Source of the DNA: Pseudomonadota bacterium
Lineage (GTDB): Bacteria; Pseudomonadota; Alphaproteobacteria; Dongiales; Dongiaceae
Direction of reading: 5' to 3'
Length of the DNA: 64,000 bases
NCBI GenBank assembly: GCA_016183985.1
Contig: JACPDN010000002.1
Coordinates: forward strand, 124,001-188,000
The notes beneath the pieces were generated by a model, which was given only the letters and a program-made list of their open reading frames with translations, was not told where the DNA came from and searched no databases. Every line of letters begins with the position of its first letter. The first letter of the stretch is position 1. Below are positions 33,641 to 44,854 of the stretch, in pieces. Position numbers and translations under genes: made by a program.

Positions 33641-35293
33641 ATGTCCACTGCGAGCGAAACATTTGCTGGCGGAATCGGGGGAACGGGTCTTCTCGACCGC
33701 GAGCGCATCATTGCCAAACCAGGCTTCAATCGATGGCTGGTGCCGCCAGCCGCCCTGGCCATCCATCTTTGCATCGGCATGGCCTATGGCTTCAGCGTCT
33801 TCTGGCTGCCGCTTTCGAAAGCAATCGGTGTCACGCAGCCGGCGGCCTGTGCCGATCTCACCCTGATGTCCGCGCTCTTTACGACGAGCTGCGATTGGCG
33901 CGTCGCCGATCTGGGCTGGATCTACACGCTGTTCTTCGTCCTCCTTGGTTCGTCGGCCGCAATCTGGGGTGGCTGGCTGGAGCGCGCCGGTCCCAGGAAG
34001 GCGGGCGTCGTGTCGGCCTTCTGCTGGTGCGGCGGGACCACGCTGGCGGCTGTCGGTGTCATCACGCATCAGCTGTGGCTGATGTGGGTGGGTGCCGGCG
34101 TCATCGGCGGTATCGGTTTGGGGCTCGGCTATATTTCGCCCGTCTCGACCCTGATCAAGTGGTTTCCGGATCGTCGCGGCATGGCGACCGGCATGGCTAT
34201 CATGGGCTTTGGCGGCGGTGCCATGATTGGTGCACCGCTGGCAGACAAGCTGATGACGCATTTCAAGACGGCTGAGTCGGTTGGTGTCTGGCAGACCTTC
34301 CTGGTGATGGCGGCCATCTACATCGTCTTCATGCTGGGCGGCGCCTTCAGCTATCGCCTGCCGCCGGCTGGTTGGCGTCCTGAAGGCTGGGCTGCGCCAG
34401 CAACCCAGAAGACGATGATCACCCAGCATCATGTGCATCTTCGCGATGCCCATAAGACCAAGCAATTCTGGCTGATCTGGGCGGTGCTCTGCCTCAACGT
34501 TTCGGCCGGCATCGGCGTCATCGGCATGGCATCGCCGATGCTGCAGGAGATCTTCGGCGGACGCCTGCTGGGGCAGTCCGAACTTACCTTCACGCAACTC
34601 GATGACGGCCAGAAGACCGCCATCGCGGCGATTGCCGCCGGTTTTGCCGGTCTGCTATCGCTCTTCAACATCGGCGGCCGCTTCTTCTGGGCCTCGCTCT
34701 CGGACAAGATCGGGCGCAAGAACACTTACTTCGCCTTCTTCATCCTAGGCATCATTCTCTATGCGTCAGCGCCGACTGCTGCGCATATGGGCAGCCAGGT
34801 GCTGTTCGTCGCCATCTTCTGCATCATCCTCTCCATGTATGGCGGCGGCTTTGCGACCATCCCGGCTTATCTTGCGGATATCTTCGGTACCCAGTTCGTG
34901 GGTGCCATCCACGGCCGCTTGCTGACGGCCTGGGCGACAGCGGGCATCATTGGCCCGGTGGTGGTCAATTATATCCGCGAATTCCAGATCAATGCGGGCG
35001 TGCCGCGCGAGCAGGTCTATGACTTCACCATGTATATCCTGGTGGGCATGCTGGTCCTGGGGCTCATTGCCAACGCTTTCGTGAAACCGTTGCCGCAGAA
35101 GTGGTTCATGTCGGAGGCCGAGGTCGTGGCCTTGCAGGCCAAGACTGCCCAGCAATCGAGCGCTGGCGGATCGTTCGGGATCGGCAAAGGCGGCTTCGAC
35201 GGCAAGGCACTGCTTGCCTGGGCCGTCGTCGGCATCCCCATCCTGTGGGGCGTCTGGGTCACCATGCAGAAGACGGCAGCACTCTTCAACTAA
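33641..35293 (+). CDS. OFA-family major facilitator transporter (oxalate/formate antiporter-like)
   Basis: This 550-residue transporter of the OFA subfamily (OxlT relatives) has about 12-13 TM segments. Typical features are Ile-Gly-Leu-Gly-Leu-Gly-Tyr-Ile-Ser-Pro in the first half, Trp-Phe-Pro-Asp-Arg-Arg-Gly-Met-Ala-Thr-Gly and, in the second half, Gly-Arg-Phe-Phe-Trp-Ala-Ser-Leu-Ser-Asp-Lys-Ile-Gly-Arg. OFA members exchange or import small carboxylates such as oxalate, formate, pyruvate or lactate. The ATG at 33641 has GGGAG upstream; the frame is open further 5' but that part lies inside the promoter region. It is controlled by the sigma-54 promoter just upstream. Its stop overlaps the kdgK stop by 8 bp in convergent orientation. 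No oxalate-degrading genes are present. Confidence 0.93.
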   Translation: MSTASETFAGGIGGTGLLDRERIIAKPGFNRWLVPPAALAIHLCIGMAYGFSVFWLPLSKAIGVTQPAACADLTLMSALFTTSCDWRVADLGWIYTLFFVLLGSSAAIWGGWLERAGPRKAGVVSAFCWCGGTTLAAVGVITHQLWLMWVGAGVIGGIGLGLGYISPVSTLIKWFPDRRGMATGMAIMGFGGGAMIGAPLADKLMTHFKTAESVGVWQTFLVMAAIYIVFMLGGAFSYRLPPAGWRPEGWAAPATQKTMITQHHVHLRDAHKTKQFWLIWAVLCLNVSAGIGVIGMASPMLQEIFGGRLLGQSELTFTQLDDGQKTAIAAIAAGFAGLLSLFNIGGRFFWASLSDKIGRKNTYFAFFILGIILYASAPTAAHMGSQVLFVAIFCIILSMYGGGFATIPAYLADIFGTQFVGAIHGRLLTAWATAGIIGPVVVNYIREFQINAGVPREQVYDFTMYILVGMLVLGLIANAFVKPLPQKWFMSEAEVVALQAKTAQQSSAGGSFGIGKGGFDGKALLAWAVVGIPILWGVWVTMQKTAALFN

Positions 35294-36200
35294 GCGCCGT
35301 CTTCAGCACCTCGAAGGGGGTGAGCGCACCGCGGACGCCGATCGCCAGAGCGGCCACGCGGTGCGCAAACCGCACGGCGTCGGATGGTGTGCTGCCTTGC
35401 AGCCGTGCGGCGAGATAAGCGCCGTTGAAAGCATCGCCAGCGCCGGACGTATCAACGGCCTTGGCGCCGCTCTCGGCTGCAATTTCGAACGTCTTGCCAC
35501 CGACACACAGGACAGCCGGTTGTCCGCCGTTCTTGATGACGCATTCCGGCACGTCGAGACCGGCCAGCCGGCGCACGGTCGCCGGTAGGTCCGTATCATC
35601 GAAGAGGCTGCGTTCGTCGTCGAATGTGGGCAGCACGATATCGGCAATGCGTTCTGCCTCCGTGATGGCTGCAACTGCCGTTGCGCGGTCCGGCCAAAGG
35701 CGCGGGCGATAGTTCGGATCGAAGGCGACCAGGCTGCCTTGCGCGCGGGCCGCACCGACCGCTGCAAGCAGATCGCGCCGCGCCGCGGGCGTCAGGATCG
35801 CCAGCGTTATCCCTGAGAAATAGACAAGCGCGCGTTCCTGAAGACTGCGCGCCAGAGCGTCCCGATCCTCGGCAAGGCGGCATGCCACGGAATCGCTGCG
35901 CCAATAGGTGAAGCTGCGCTCGGCGCCGTCGAGCGTGATGGCGTAAAGTCCGGGCCGCCCGCCGGCAAAGCGTGGGCTGTTTGCCGTTCCGATACCGTTC
36001 TGCGCAAAGAAGGCGAGCTGTCGGCGCGAGAACTCGTCATCGCCGAAGGCCGAGACGTAATCCGTGCTCACGTCGCCGGGCAGCAGGCCGCGCAGGGTCC
36101 ACAGCGTATTGAAAGTGTCGCCGGCAAAGCCCATCTGCCAGCCATCCTGGCCGTCAGGCGCGAACTCCACCATGCATTCGCCGATCGCGGCGATCCTCAT
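35286..36200 (-). CDS. kdgK: 2-keto-3-deoxygluconate kinase (PfkB family)
   Basis: This is a 304-residue ribokinase-family sugar kinase. It begins Met-Arg-Ile-Ala-Ala-Ile-Gly-Glu-Cys-Met-Val-Glu with Gly-Phe-Ala-Gly-Asp-Thr-Phe-Asn-Thr near 27, the KdgK substrate signature, and ends with the catalytic motif Asp-Thr-Ser-Gly-Ala-Gly-Asp-Ala-Phe-Asn-Gly. The product, KDPG, is cleaved by the aldolase Eda encoded at 41.5 kb. The ATG at 36200 is preferred; an ATG at 36209 is possible. A palindrome lies 22 bp upstream of the start. The orientation is convergent with the OFA transporter. Confidence 0.92.
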   Translation of the reverse strand: MRIAAIGECMVEFAPDGQDGWQMGFAGDTFNTLWTLRGLLPGDVSTDYVSAFGDDEFSRRQLAFFAQNGIGTANSPRFAGGRPGLYAITLDGAERSFTYWRSDSVACRLAEDRDALARSLQERALVYFSGITLAILTPAARRDLLAAVGAARAQGSLVAFDPNYRPRLWPDRATAVAAITEAERIADIVLPTFDDERSLFDDTDLPATVRRLAGLDVPECVIKNGGQPAVLCVGGKTFEIAAESGAKAVDTSGAGDAFNGAYLAARLQGSTPSDAVRFAHRVAALAIGVRGALTPFEVLKTALS

Positions 36201-36221
36201 GACATGCATCCAACCTACAAA

Positions 36222-36235
36222 GCGTAATATTACGC
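36222..36235. promoter_or_regulatory. palindromic operator upstream of kdgK
   Basis: GCGTAATATTACGC is a perfect 14-bp palindrome 22-35 bp before the kdgK start, in an AT-rich promoter region. Another TATTACG follows at about 36242. It is a good candidate binding site for a sugar-acid repressor; no regulator gene is adjacent. Confidence 0.6.
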
Positions 36236-36407
36236 ATAGTATATTACGTTATTTAAGTATTTGTCAATTACCGAACACAGATGGAACCTTTCGGGATCAT
36301 TGGCATGCTATCGCCTTGTGGAGTGGAATCTGCGTTAATACAATCACTTGATGGTGGACTCTTGAGACATTAGTGTCGTTCCCGGCTTGTGCCGGTTTGT
36401 ACTCTTT

Positions 36408-36440
36408 CGAGTCGCATCCGAGTCGCGCCCGAGTCGCTCC
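36408..36440 (+). repeat. three tandem 11-nt units upstream of the aminotransferase gene
   Basis: Units CGAGTCGCATC, CGAGTCGCGCC and CGAGTCGCTCC are directly repeated 45-78 bp before the ATG at 36486. A further partial copy (CGAGTCGCTCG) lies just inside the coding sequence. Confidence 0.7.
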
Positions 36441-36485
36441 TTGATGTAGCTTGCATTTTTGCCCAGACGGGCCGGGGTTTCGAGA

Positions 36486-37727
36486 ATGAATCAGGATCGC
36501 GTCGAGTCGCTCGCTCAATTCCACCCCTTCACAAGACTCAATAAGCTGCTGGAAGGCATCCAGCCAGGCGGTGGCAATACGCCTTTGCTGTTATCGCTGG
36601 GCGAGCCGCAATTCCAGCCGCCCGCTTTTGCGACTGACGCCATCGCCAACGCAAAAGAGCTGTGGAGCAAATACCCGCCGACAATCGGCAATGCCGAGTT
36701 CCGGGCGGCTGCCAAGGCGTGGCTGGTGCGCCGCTATGGGGTAGAGCCGGGTTTCATCGATGCCGACCGCATGATCGTGCCGGTCTCCGGCACACGCGAG
36801 GCGCTGTTCCATATCGCCCTCTCGGCCGTTGCCGCCGGCTTGCCGAAGGGCAAGGGGAAGGTTTTGATGGCCAATCCCTTCTACCACACCTATGCCGGCG
36901 CGGCGGTTGTGGCGGGCGGCGAGCCGGCCTTCCTGCCGGCAGGGCCCGAAACGGCCTTTTTGCCTGACCCCGATGCTGTCCCCGTTGCACTCCTGAAAGA
37001 AGCGGCGATGGTCTATCTCTGCTCGCCGGCCAACCCGCAGGGTTCGGTGGCCGATGGCGCCTTCTGGCGTCGCTGGATCGAACTCGCGCGTCGGCATGAT
37101 TTCGTGGTCGCGGCCGATGAGTGCTATGCCGAGATCTATACCGATGCGCCGCCCGCCGGTGCCATCGAGGCGGCACAGGCGAGCGGATCGTTCGACAATG
37201 TGCTGATCTTCCATTCCCTCTCGAAGCGCTCAAGCGCCCCAGGTATGCGCTCCGGCTTCGTTGCCGGCGACCCGCGGTTTATCTCGCGCCAGGCGCAACT
37301 CATCAATTATGGCGGCGTTGCGGTCCCGCTGCCGGTCCTCGCTGCCTCGACCTTGCTTTGGTCCGAGGAAGCTCATGTGACCGAGAACCGGGCGCGCTAT
37401 CAGGCCAGCTTCGATCTGGCACAGAAGGCGTTGGGCCCGATCTTCGGCAATGTGAAACCGGGTGGCGGCTTCTTCCTCTGGCTCGATGTCGGCGACGGCG
37501 AGAAGGCCGCAGTGGAGTTGTGGCGCCAGGCGGCGATCAAGGTGCTGCCGGGCGGTTATATGGCTCGGGTCGATGCTCACGGACGCAATCCGGGCGCGCC
37601 TTTCATTCGGGTGGCGCTGGTCTACGAACCGACTCAACTGGCGGGCGCGCTGGAGCGAATGGCGGGCGTCCTCGGCAATTTCATGGCCGAGGGACAAAAG
37701 ATGAAGGCTTCGGGTAGGGGACAGTAA
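36486..37727 (+). CDS. dapC: N-succinyldiaminopimelate aminotransferase-like protein
   Basis: This 413-residue class I/II aminotransferase has Ser-Leu-Gly-Glu-Pro-Gln-Phe near 37, Asn-Pro-Phe-Tyr-His-Thr-Tyr near 130, Cys-Ser-Pro-Ala-Asn-Pro-Gln-Gly near 180, Ala-Asp-Glu-Cys-Tyr near 212 and the PLP lysine Lys247 in Ser-Leu-Ser-Lys-Arg-Ser-Ser. It resembles DapC, the transaminase of the succinylase lysine pathway; other aminotransferase substrates cannot be excluded. The ATG at 36486 is preferred over a GTG-type start at 36459. It is 2 bp upstream of ftsK on the same strand. lysA at 3 kb is in the same pathway but far away. Confidence 0.82.
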   Translation: MNQDRVESLAQFHPFTRLNKLLEGIQPGGGNTPLLLSLGEPQFQPPAFATDAIANAKELWSKYPPTIGNAEFRAAAKAWLVRRYGVEPGFIDADRMIVPVSGTREALFHIALSAVAAGLPKGKGKVLMANPFYHTYAGAAVVAGGEPAFLPAGPETAFLPDPDAVPVALLKEAAMVYLCSPANPQGSVADGAFWRRWIELARRHDFVVAADECYAEIYTDAPPAGAIEAAQASGSFDNVLIFHSLSKRSSAPGMRSGFVAGDPRFISRQAQLINYGGVAVPLPVLAASTLLWSEEAHVTENRARYQASFDLAQKALGPIFGNVKPGGGFFLWLDVGDGEKAAVELWRQAAIKVLPGGYMARVDAHGRNPGAPFIRVALVYEPTQLAGALERMAGVLGNFMAEGQKMKASGRGQ

Positions 37728-37729
37728 GC

Positions 37730-40225
37730 ATGGCAGCAAATGGCGGCGCACGAGGCGGCAGCATGACGATGCCATCCGGTTTGGGATTTGGCGGGCCTGG
37801 TGGTTTCACCAGTTTCGTGCTGAGAAGGTTGCTGGAAGGGCTCGGTATCGTTCTGATGCTGGCGGGACTGGGCTATCTGCTCGCCTTGCTGACGGCCAAT
37901 GGCGCCGATCCCTCCTTTAACCGGGCCTCGGATCAGTCGGTCGCCAATGTGCTGGGCGGCCCTGGTGCCGTCTTTGCCGATTTCGTCTTGCAGGGATTGG
38001 GCCTTGCAGCCTTGGTGCCGCCGGCGGCCTTGCTGGCCTGGGGGGTGGCACTGCTGCGCGATCACGCGGTCGACCGCATATGGCTGAAGCTGCTGCTGTT
38101 GCCGGTGACCAGTCTGCTGCTGGCTGCTGCCTTCGCCGCCTTGCCGGGAACGGGGGAATGGCCGTGGATTGCGGGCCTCGGCGGGCTCGCCGGTCACATG
38201 ATCCTCGTGGGTTCCGACGGCACCGGCGGCCTTGGTGGAATCGTTGCACAGCTCGCTGGCGGCATGGACATCGCCCTGCTCAGCCGGCTGCTGGCGATGG
38301 GCTTCCTCACCATCGGGCTCGTGGCTCTTTACTACAGTCTCGGTATCGGTCTTGGCGGCTATGTTCGCTTCGGTCGTGGTGTCGCACGGATGGGGCGCAA
38401 CATGGGCGAGGTCATCGATCGCGGTCGCTCCGGCCTTGGTGGCGGTTTCAAGCTGCGCTTGCCGACACTCGGTCGCGGCCGCGATGACGATGCGCCGCGC
38501 GAGGGCACGCGGCGCGAGCCGCGCTTCGGCGGCGAAAGCAACGAGCGGGGCCGCGTCGCGATCGAAATTCCCAGTCGCGCTGCTGAGCCCGAGGAACGCG
38601 GCCGCGGCGAACGCAATGAACGACTGGTCGTGACGCCGACGGCAAGGGCGAAGGAAAAGGCGAAACCGGCAAAAGCCAAGGATTCGCGGCAAGCCAAACT
38701 CGTGCTGGAAGAAAGCGCCTTCGAGCTTCCGCCGGTCGACATTCTCTCGCGCCCTACCGCCAATCTTGCCGTGCAGCGGATCAATGAGGAGAGCCTGGAA
38801 AAGAACGCGCGGCTGCTGGAGACGGTGTTGGACGATTTCGGCGTCAAAGGCGAGATCGTCAAAGTGCGCCCAGGCCCCGTGGTGACGCTCTATGAATTGG
38901 AACCGGCACCCGGCACCAAGACCAGCCGCGTGGTGAGCCTGGCCGATGACGTGGCGCGCTCGATGAGCGCCGTCTCGGTCCGTATCGCAGTCGTGCCGGG
39001 CCGCAGCGTCATCGGTATCGAACTGCCCAACCGTGAGCGTGAGGTCGTCGCCTTCCGTGAACTGATCGAAGATGAGAGCTATCAGGGCTCACAAAGCCGC
39101 CTGGCGCTCGTTCTCGGCAAGGATATCGGCGGTGCGCCGATTGTCGTCGATCTCGCCCGCATGCCGCATCTCCTCATCGCGGGTACCACGGGCTCGGGCA
39201 AGTCCGTCGCCATCAACACCATGATCCTGTCGCTGCTCTATCGCCTGACGCCGGAGCAGTGCAAGTTCATCATGATCGACCCGAAAATGCTGGAACTCTC
39301 CGTCTATGACGGCATTCCGCATTTGCTGTCCCCGGTCGTGACCGAGCCGAAGAAGGCAATCGTCGCGCTGAAATGGGTCGTGCGCGAAATGGAGACTCGC
39401 TACCGCTCCATGTCGCGCCTCGGCGTGCGCAATATCGATGGCTTCAACCAGCGCCTGGAACAGGCGCGTGCTGCCGGCGAGACGCTGACGCGGCGCGTGC
39501 AGACGGGCTTCGATCCCGAGAGCGGCCAGCCGATCTATGAGGAAGAGCCGTTCGATCTCACGGCGCTGCCGTTCATCGTCGTTGTGGTCGATGAAATGGC
39601 TGACCTCATGCTGGTCGCCGGCAAGGAGATCGAGGCCGCCATCCAGCGTCTGGCTCAGATGGCGCGTGCCGCGGGCATTCACATCATCATGGCAACGCAA
39701 AGGCCGTCGGTCGACGTCATCACCGGCACGATCAAGGCCAATTTCCCGACCCGCATCAGCTTCCATGTGACGACCAAGATCGACAGTCGAACAATTCTTG
39801 GTGAAATGGGGGCCGAACAGCTGTTGGGCCAGGGCGACATGCTCTATATGGCCAATGGCGGTCGCATCACCCGCGTTCACGGCCCGTTCGTTTCGGACCG
39901 CGAGGTGGAATCGATCGTGCGGTTCCTCAAGGAGCAGGGCGAACCTTCCTATATCGAGGAAGTCACCCAGGATGATGAAGAAGGCGACGGATTTGAGAAT
40001 CTGGACGGTGAACCCGGCGGCGGCTCAGGCGACGAACTCTACGATCGCGCCGTCGCCATCGTCACGCGCGAGAAGAAGGCGTCGGTCAGCTTCGTCCAGC
40101 GTCACCTTCAGATCGGCTACAACCGTGCCGCCCGCATCGTCGAGCGGATGGAGAAGGAAGGCGTCGTGTCCCAGGCCAATCATGTCGGCAAGCGCGAAGT
40201 TCTGGCGCGCGGCATGGATGATTGA
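37730..40225 (+). CDS. ftsK: DNA translocase FtsK
   Basis: FtsK is the septal DNA pump that clears chromosome dimers and activates XerCD. It has 831 residues. Four N-terminal TM segments lie at about 25-220, followed by an Arg/Lys/Glu-rich linker (about 230-330) and the alpha/beta motor domain (about 340-745) with Walker A Gly485-Thr-Thr-Gly-Ser-Gly-Lys-Ser492 and Walker B Val-Val-Val-Val-Asp-Glu-Met. A C-terminal winged-helix gamma domain (about 770-831) should read KOPS-type motifs. The length is normal for an alphaproteobacterial FtsK. It is followed by lolA, a conserved order. Confidence 0.96.
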   Translation: MAANGGARGGSMTMPSGLGFGGPGGFTSFVLRRLLEGLGIVLMLAGLGYLLALLTANGADPSFNRASDQSVANVLGGPGAVFADFVLQGLGLAALVPPAALLAWGVALLRDHAVDRIWLKLLLLPVTSLLLAAAFAALPGTGEWPWIAGLGGLAGHMILVGSDGTGGLGGIVAQLAGGMDIALLSRLLAMGFLTIGLVALYYSLGIGLGGYVRFGRGVARMGRNMGEVIDRGRSGLGGGFKLRLPTLGRGRDDDAPREGTRREPRFGGESNERGRVAIEIPSRAAEPEERGRGERNERLVVTPTARAKEKAKPAKAKDSRQAKLVLEESAFELPPVDILSRPTANLAVQRINEESLEKNARLLETVLDDFGVKGEIVKVRPGPVVTLYELEPAPGTKTSRVVSLADDVARSMSAVSVRIAVVPGRSVIGIELPNREREVVAFRELIEDESYQGSQSRLALVLGKDIGGAPIVVDLARMPHLLIAGTTGSGKSVAINTMILSLLYRLTPEQCKFIMIDPKMLELSVYDGIPHLLSPVVTEPKKAIVALKWVVREMETRYRSMSRLGVRNIDGFNQRLEQARAAGETLTRRVQTGFDPESGQPIYEEEPFDLTALPFIVVVVDEMADLMLVAGKEIEAAIQRLAQMARAAGIHIIMATQRPSVDVITGTIKANFPTRISFHVTTKIDSRTILGEMGAEQLLGQGDMLYMANGGRITRVHGPFVSDREVESIVRFLKEQGEPSYIEEVTQDDEEGDGFENLDGEPGGGSGDELYDRAVAIVTREKKASVSFVQRHLQIGYNRAARIVERMEKEGVVSQANHVGKREVLARGMDD

Positions 40226-40257
40226 GGCCACTCTTTTTGAACGAGAGGTTTCCCACC

Positions 40258-40905
40258 GTGACTGATTTCATCTTTTCACGCCGCCAGCTGCTGACGGCGG
40301 CGGGCGCCCTTGCGCTGCTGAGTGCCGCGGGACCGCTCGCCCGGCCGGCCTTTGCCCGCGCGGTGCCTGCCAATCTGACGCCCCAGGACGAGGCGGATCT
40401 GAAGCGCATTCAGGACTACCTCAACGGCATCACGACGATGCGCGCCAAGTTCCAGCAATACTCCGAGAAGGGCGGCATAGCGTTCGGTTCGATCTATCTG
40501 AAGCGGCCTGGCTTTATCCGCATCGAATACGAGCCGCCGTCACCCATGCTGATCGTCTCCGACAGCGTTTCGCTGCACTATTACGATCCGGAGCTCGACC
40601 AGATCAACCGCGTGCCGGTCTCGTCCTCGCCGCTTTGGTTCCTGCTGCGCGACGATGTCGAGCTGGGCGGCGACGTCACGGTGACGGCGTTTAAGCGCTC
40701 GCCTGCTGCCTTCGAGCTGACCATCCGGCAAACGGACGATGCGGAAGAGGGCAAGGTCATTCTGGAGCTTGGCGACAAGCCGATGGAATTGCGGCAATGG
40801 ACCGTGATCGATCAGAAGAACGAGCAGGTCCGCGTCGGGCTCTTCGAGGCGCAATTCGGCATGGACCTCGACCAGCAGCTCTTCCGCGTGCCGAAGAAGA
40901 AATAG
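40258..40905 (+). CDS. lolA: outer-membrane lipoprotein carrier protein LolA
   Basis: LolA carries lipoproteins across the periplasm. It has 215 residues from the GTG at 40258, which follows GAGAGG and gives the best signal peptide; a TTG at 40222 would add 12 residues. The signal contains Ser-Arg-Arg-Gln-Leu-Leu-Thr before the hydrophobic core, a twin-arginine-like motif. The mature part has Ala-Lys-Phe-Gln-Gln-Tyr-Ser and Gly-x-Ile-Tyr-Leu-Lys-Arg-Pro-Gly-Phe-Ile-Arg-Ile-Glu-Tyr, the LolA core pattern, and ends in Lys-Lys-Lys. It follows ftsK by 32 bp. Confidence 0.93.
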   Translation: MTDFIFSRRQLLTAAGALALLSAAGPLARPAFARAVPANLTPQDEADLKRIQDYLNGITTMRAKFQQYSEKGGIAFGSIYLKRPGFIRIEYEPPSPMLIVSDSVSLHYYDPELDQINRVPVSSSPLWFLLRDDVELGGDVTVTAFKRSPAAFELTIRQTDDAEEGKVILELGDKPMELRQWTVIDQKNEQVRVGLFEAQFGMDLDQQLFRVPKKK

Positions 40906-40908
40906 ACC

Positions 40909-41427
40909 TCAGCTGAGCGTGCGGCGGTAGTCGCAGAAGGCGATCAGCATATTGACCACTTGGTCGTCATTCGAGAGCGGCATGACGACTGAGCCCACTT
41001 CGCACAACCGGGGATTGGGTGCCGCCCAAGGTTCCTGGTCATAGGAAACGACGCCCCTGGTGGCCGCCAGAACATAGGTTTCGAAGCCGAATTCCGGCGT
41101 CACCGCAAAGACATGGTCGCGCACATCCTTGCCGGTCGGATCGTAGCCGCGTGCCTCGACCTCATCCGTGCCCACCAGGCGATAGGTGAGGCGCAACGGG
41201 TCATGCGCCACATCGATCAACAGAATTCCGGGCAACAGGTCGCGGATCTCAGACGGGTCGATATCGGCCCGCGACGGCATGCGTCGTCCGTTCCGTTTGC
41301 TATCCCAATATTCGTAGGCCCGCTTGATGCGTGGCGTACATATGTTCAGGAAGTCCAAACCGATAATGCGCTGATAGTCACCCGTTTTGGCCAAAAGAAA
41401 CCCTCGACATGGCTGGTTTGCTTCCAC
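40909..41427 (-). CDS. PAS-domain protein (PAS_5/DUF1491-like)
   Basis: This 172-residue cytoplasmic protein consists essentially of one PAS-like domain of the PAS_5 type common in Rhodospirillales: Tyr-Trp-Asp-Ser-Lys-Arg-Asn-Gly-Arg-Arg-Met-Pro-Ser-Arg-Ala-Asp-Ile-Asp-Pro near 41-59, then Ile-Leu-Leu-Ile-Asp-Val and Tyr-Arg-Leu-Val-Gly-Thr. It has no output domain and its function is unknown; such proteins are thought to sense or relay signals. A GTG at 41427 is used as the start; a shorter start is possible. It converges on lolA with only 3 bp between the stops. Confidence 0.83.
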   Translation of the reverse strand: MEANQPCRGFLLAKTGDYQRIIGLDFLNICTPRIKRAYEYWDSKRNGRRMPSRADIDPSEIRDLLPGILLIDVAHDPLRLTYRLVGTDEVEARGYDPTGKDVRDHVFAVTPEFGFETYVLAATRGVVSYDQEPWAAPNPRLCEVGSVVMPLSNDDQVVNMLIAFCDYRRTLS

Positions 41428-41449
41428 TCTGCCTGAGGTTACGCCAGCC

Positions 41450-42079
41450 TCAGGCCTGTGTCGACGCGACGAATTGGTGGCTCAGCGCTTTGATTTCTTC
41501 CCATTTCTTCTCCTGCACCATCTTGCGCGGCGCCGGCATGGACGAACCGACGGCAGCGACATGGGCGAGGGCCAGGTAATCCCGGGCATTATCCGGCGAG
41601 ACACCGCCGGTCGGGCAGAAATGATTGTCCGGGAACACATCGCCCCAGGCCTTCAAGGTCGCGGGGCCGCCGAGCGTGGAGGCCGGGAAGAATTTGAAGG
41701 CATCAAGACCGAGTGCGCGGCCGCGCATCACCTCGCCAGGCGTTGCCGCACCCGGCAGGTAGGGCAGCCCCAAATCGAGCGCCAGTTTGACGAGATCGTC
41801 GGAAAAGCCCGGGCTGACCGCAAAATCGGCGCCGGCGGCGTGGGCGCGTCTGAGATCCTCGGCAGAGAGCACGGTGCCGACGCCGACCGACAGCCCTTCC
41901 ACGGCACCGCGCAGGCGCTTGGTCGCCTCAAGCCCGGCCGCGGTCCGCAAGGTGATCTCCATGCTGGAGAGACCACCGGCACGCAGGGCCTGGGCCAGCG
42001 GCAAGGCATCGTCGATGGCATCGATGACGATGACGGGGATGGCACGGGCCTGGCGAATGATCTTGGCGATAGGAGTCAT
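41450..42079 (-). CDS. eda: 2-keto-3-deoxy-6-phosphogluconate aldolase
   Basis: Eda cleaves KDPG to pyruvate and glyceraldehyde-3-phosphate. It has 209 residues. The Schiff-base lysine is Lys129 in Ala-Phe-Lys-Phe-Phe-Pro-Ala and the catalytic glutamate Glu41 lies in Ser-Met-Glu-Ile-Thr-Leu-Arg-Thr. Gly-Gly-Val-Ser-Pro near 163 binds phosphate. The usual Gly-Gly-Ser-Trp segment is Val-Gly-Ser-Ser-Met here. The ATG overlaps the glk stop (ATGA). It is the last gene of the ED operon and would also serve the KDPG made by KdgK. Confidence 0.95.
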   Translation of the reverse strand: MTPIAKIIRQARAIPVIVIDAIDDALPLAQALRAGGLSSMEITLRTAAGLEATKRLRGAVEGLSVGVGTVLSAEDLRRAHAAGADFAVSPGFSDDLVKLALDLGLPYLPGAATPGEVMRGRALGLDAFKFFPASTLGGPATLKAWGDVFPDNHFCPTGGVSPDNARDYLALAHVAAVGSSMPAPRKMVQEKKWEEIKALSHQFVASTQA

Positions 42080-43031
42080 TGGTCACCTTGATTGAGAGTT
42101 GCGGCGGCGCCGAGCAGCGCCAGAGTATTGTCGAGGATGACATAGATCGGCATGTCGACGAGCAGCGACGACAAGCGTCCTTTATTGGCAAAGCGCTCCT
42201 CGAAGCGGCTGTCGAGGAGAATGGGCAGGAGGCGCGGCACGATGCCGCCGCCGATATAGACACCACCCGTGGAGCCTAGAATGAGGGCGAGGTCGCCGGC
42301 CGCTGATCCCAGAATGGCGCAGAAGCGCCGCAGCGCATCGCGTGCAATACGCTCGCCCTGTTCGAGGCCGCGGGCCGTGATTTCGGCGGGGCTGGGGCGT
42401 TCGGCGGGCTTGCCTGCCTGTACGCTCAGAAACTCATAGATGTTGACGAGGCCTTCGCCGGACAACAGCCGTTCGCACGAGACGCGGCCGAACCGCGCCT
42501 GCAGATAGCGCAGCAGCTCGATCTCAAGCTCGTCCTGGGGGGCAAAACCAACATGGCCACCTTCGCCAGCCAAAGCCACCCAGCCGCCATGCTGGTCGCA
42601 GACCAGGCCGGACACGCCAAAGCCGGTGCCCGGACCAAGAACAGCGCGCGGTGCCTTGGGCTCCGATGTTCCGCGCCGGACATTGTGCAGGCCTTCCGGC
42701 CGCACATGCGGGACACCCAGTGCCAGGGCTTCGAAATCGTTGATCGTGGCAAGGCGGGACCAGCCGAAATGCCTGGCCGTGTCGGTCCGCGAGAAATGCC
42801 AGGTCGAATTGGTGAATTCGATCTCATCTTCCCGTGCCGGGCAAGCAACGGCGAAGCAGGCAACCTGCGGCCTGGCCTCGGCCCAATCGAGATAGGCGCT
42901 GATGGCGTTGCCGATATTGGGATAGTCGGCAGCCGACAGCGTCTTCATGCGGTCGAGGCCCGCGCCAGGGTGGGAGAGCGCAAAGCGCGCATTGGTGCCG
43001 CCGATATCGGCAACAAGGGCGAGCGGAGCGC

Positions 43032-43035
<4 letters not shown>
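42076..43035 (-). CDS. glk: glucokinase
   Basis: Glk phosphorylates cytoplasmic glucose with ATP. It has 319 residues of the proteobacterial Glk (ROK-unrelated) type: [12 protein letters not shown] near 8-19, Thr-Ile-Asn-Asp-Phe-Glu-Ala near 97 with the catalytic Asp, and Gly-Pro-Gly-Thr-Gly-Phe-Gly near 128. The ATG at 43035 overlaps the edd stop, and the stop overlaps the eda start. Having a glucokinase suggests that glucose enters unphosphorylated, by the ABC system rather than a PTS. Confidence 0.95.
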
Positions 43036-44846
<1,811 letters not shown>

Positions 44847-44854
44847 GGTTTGCC

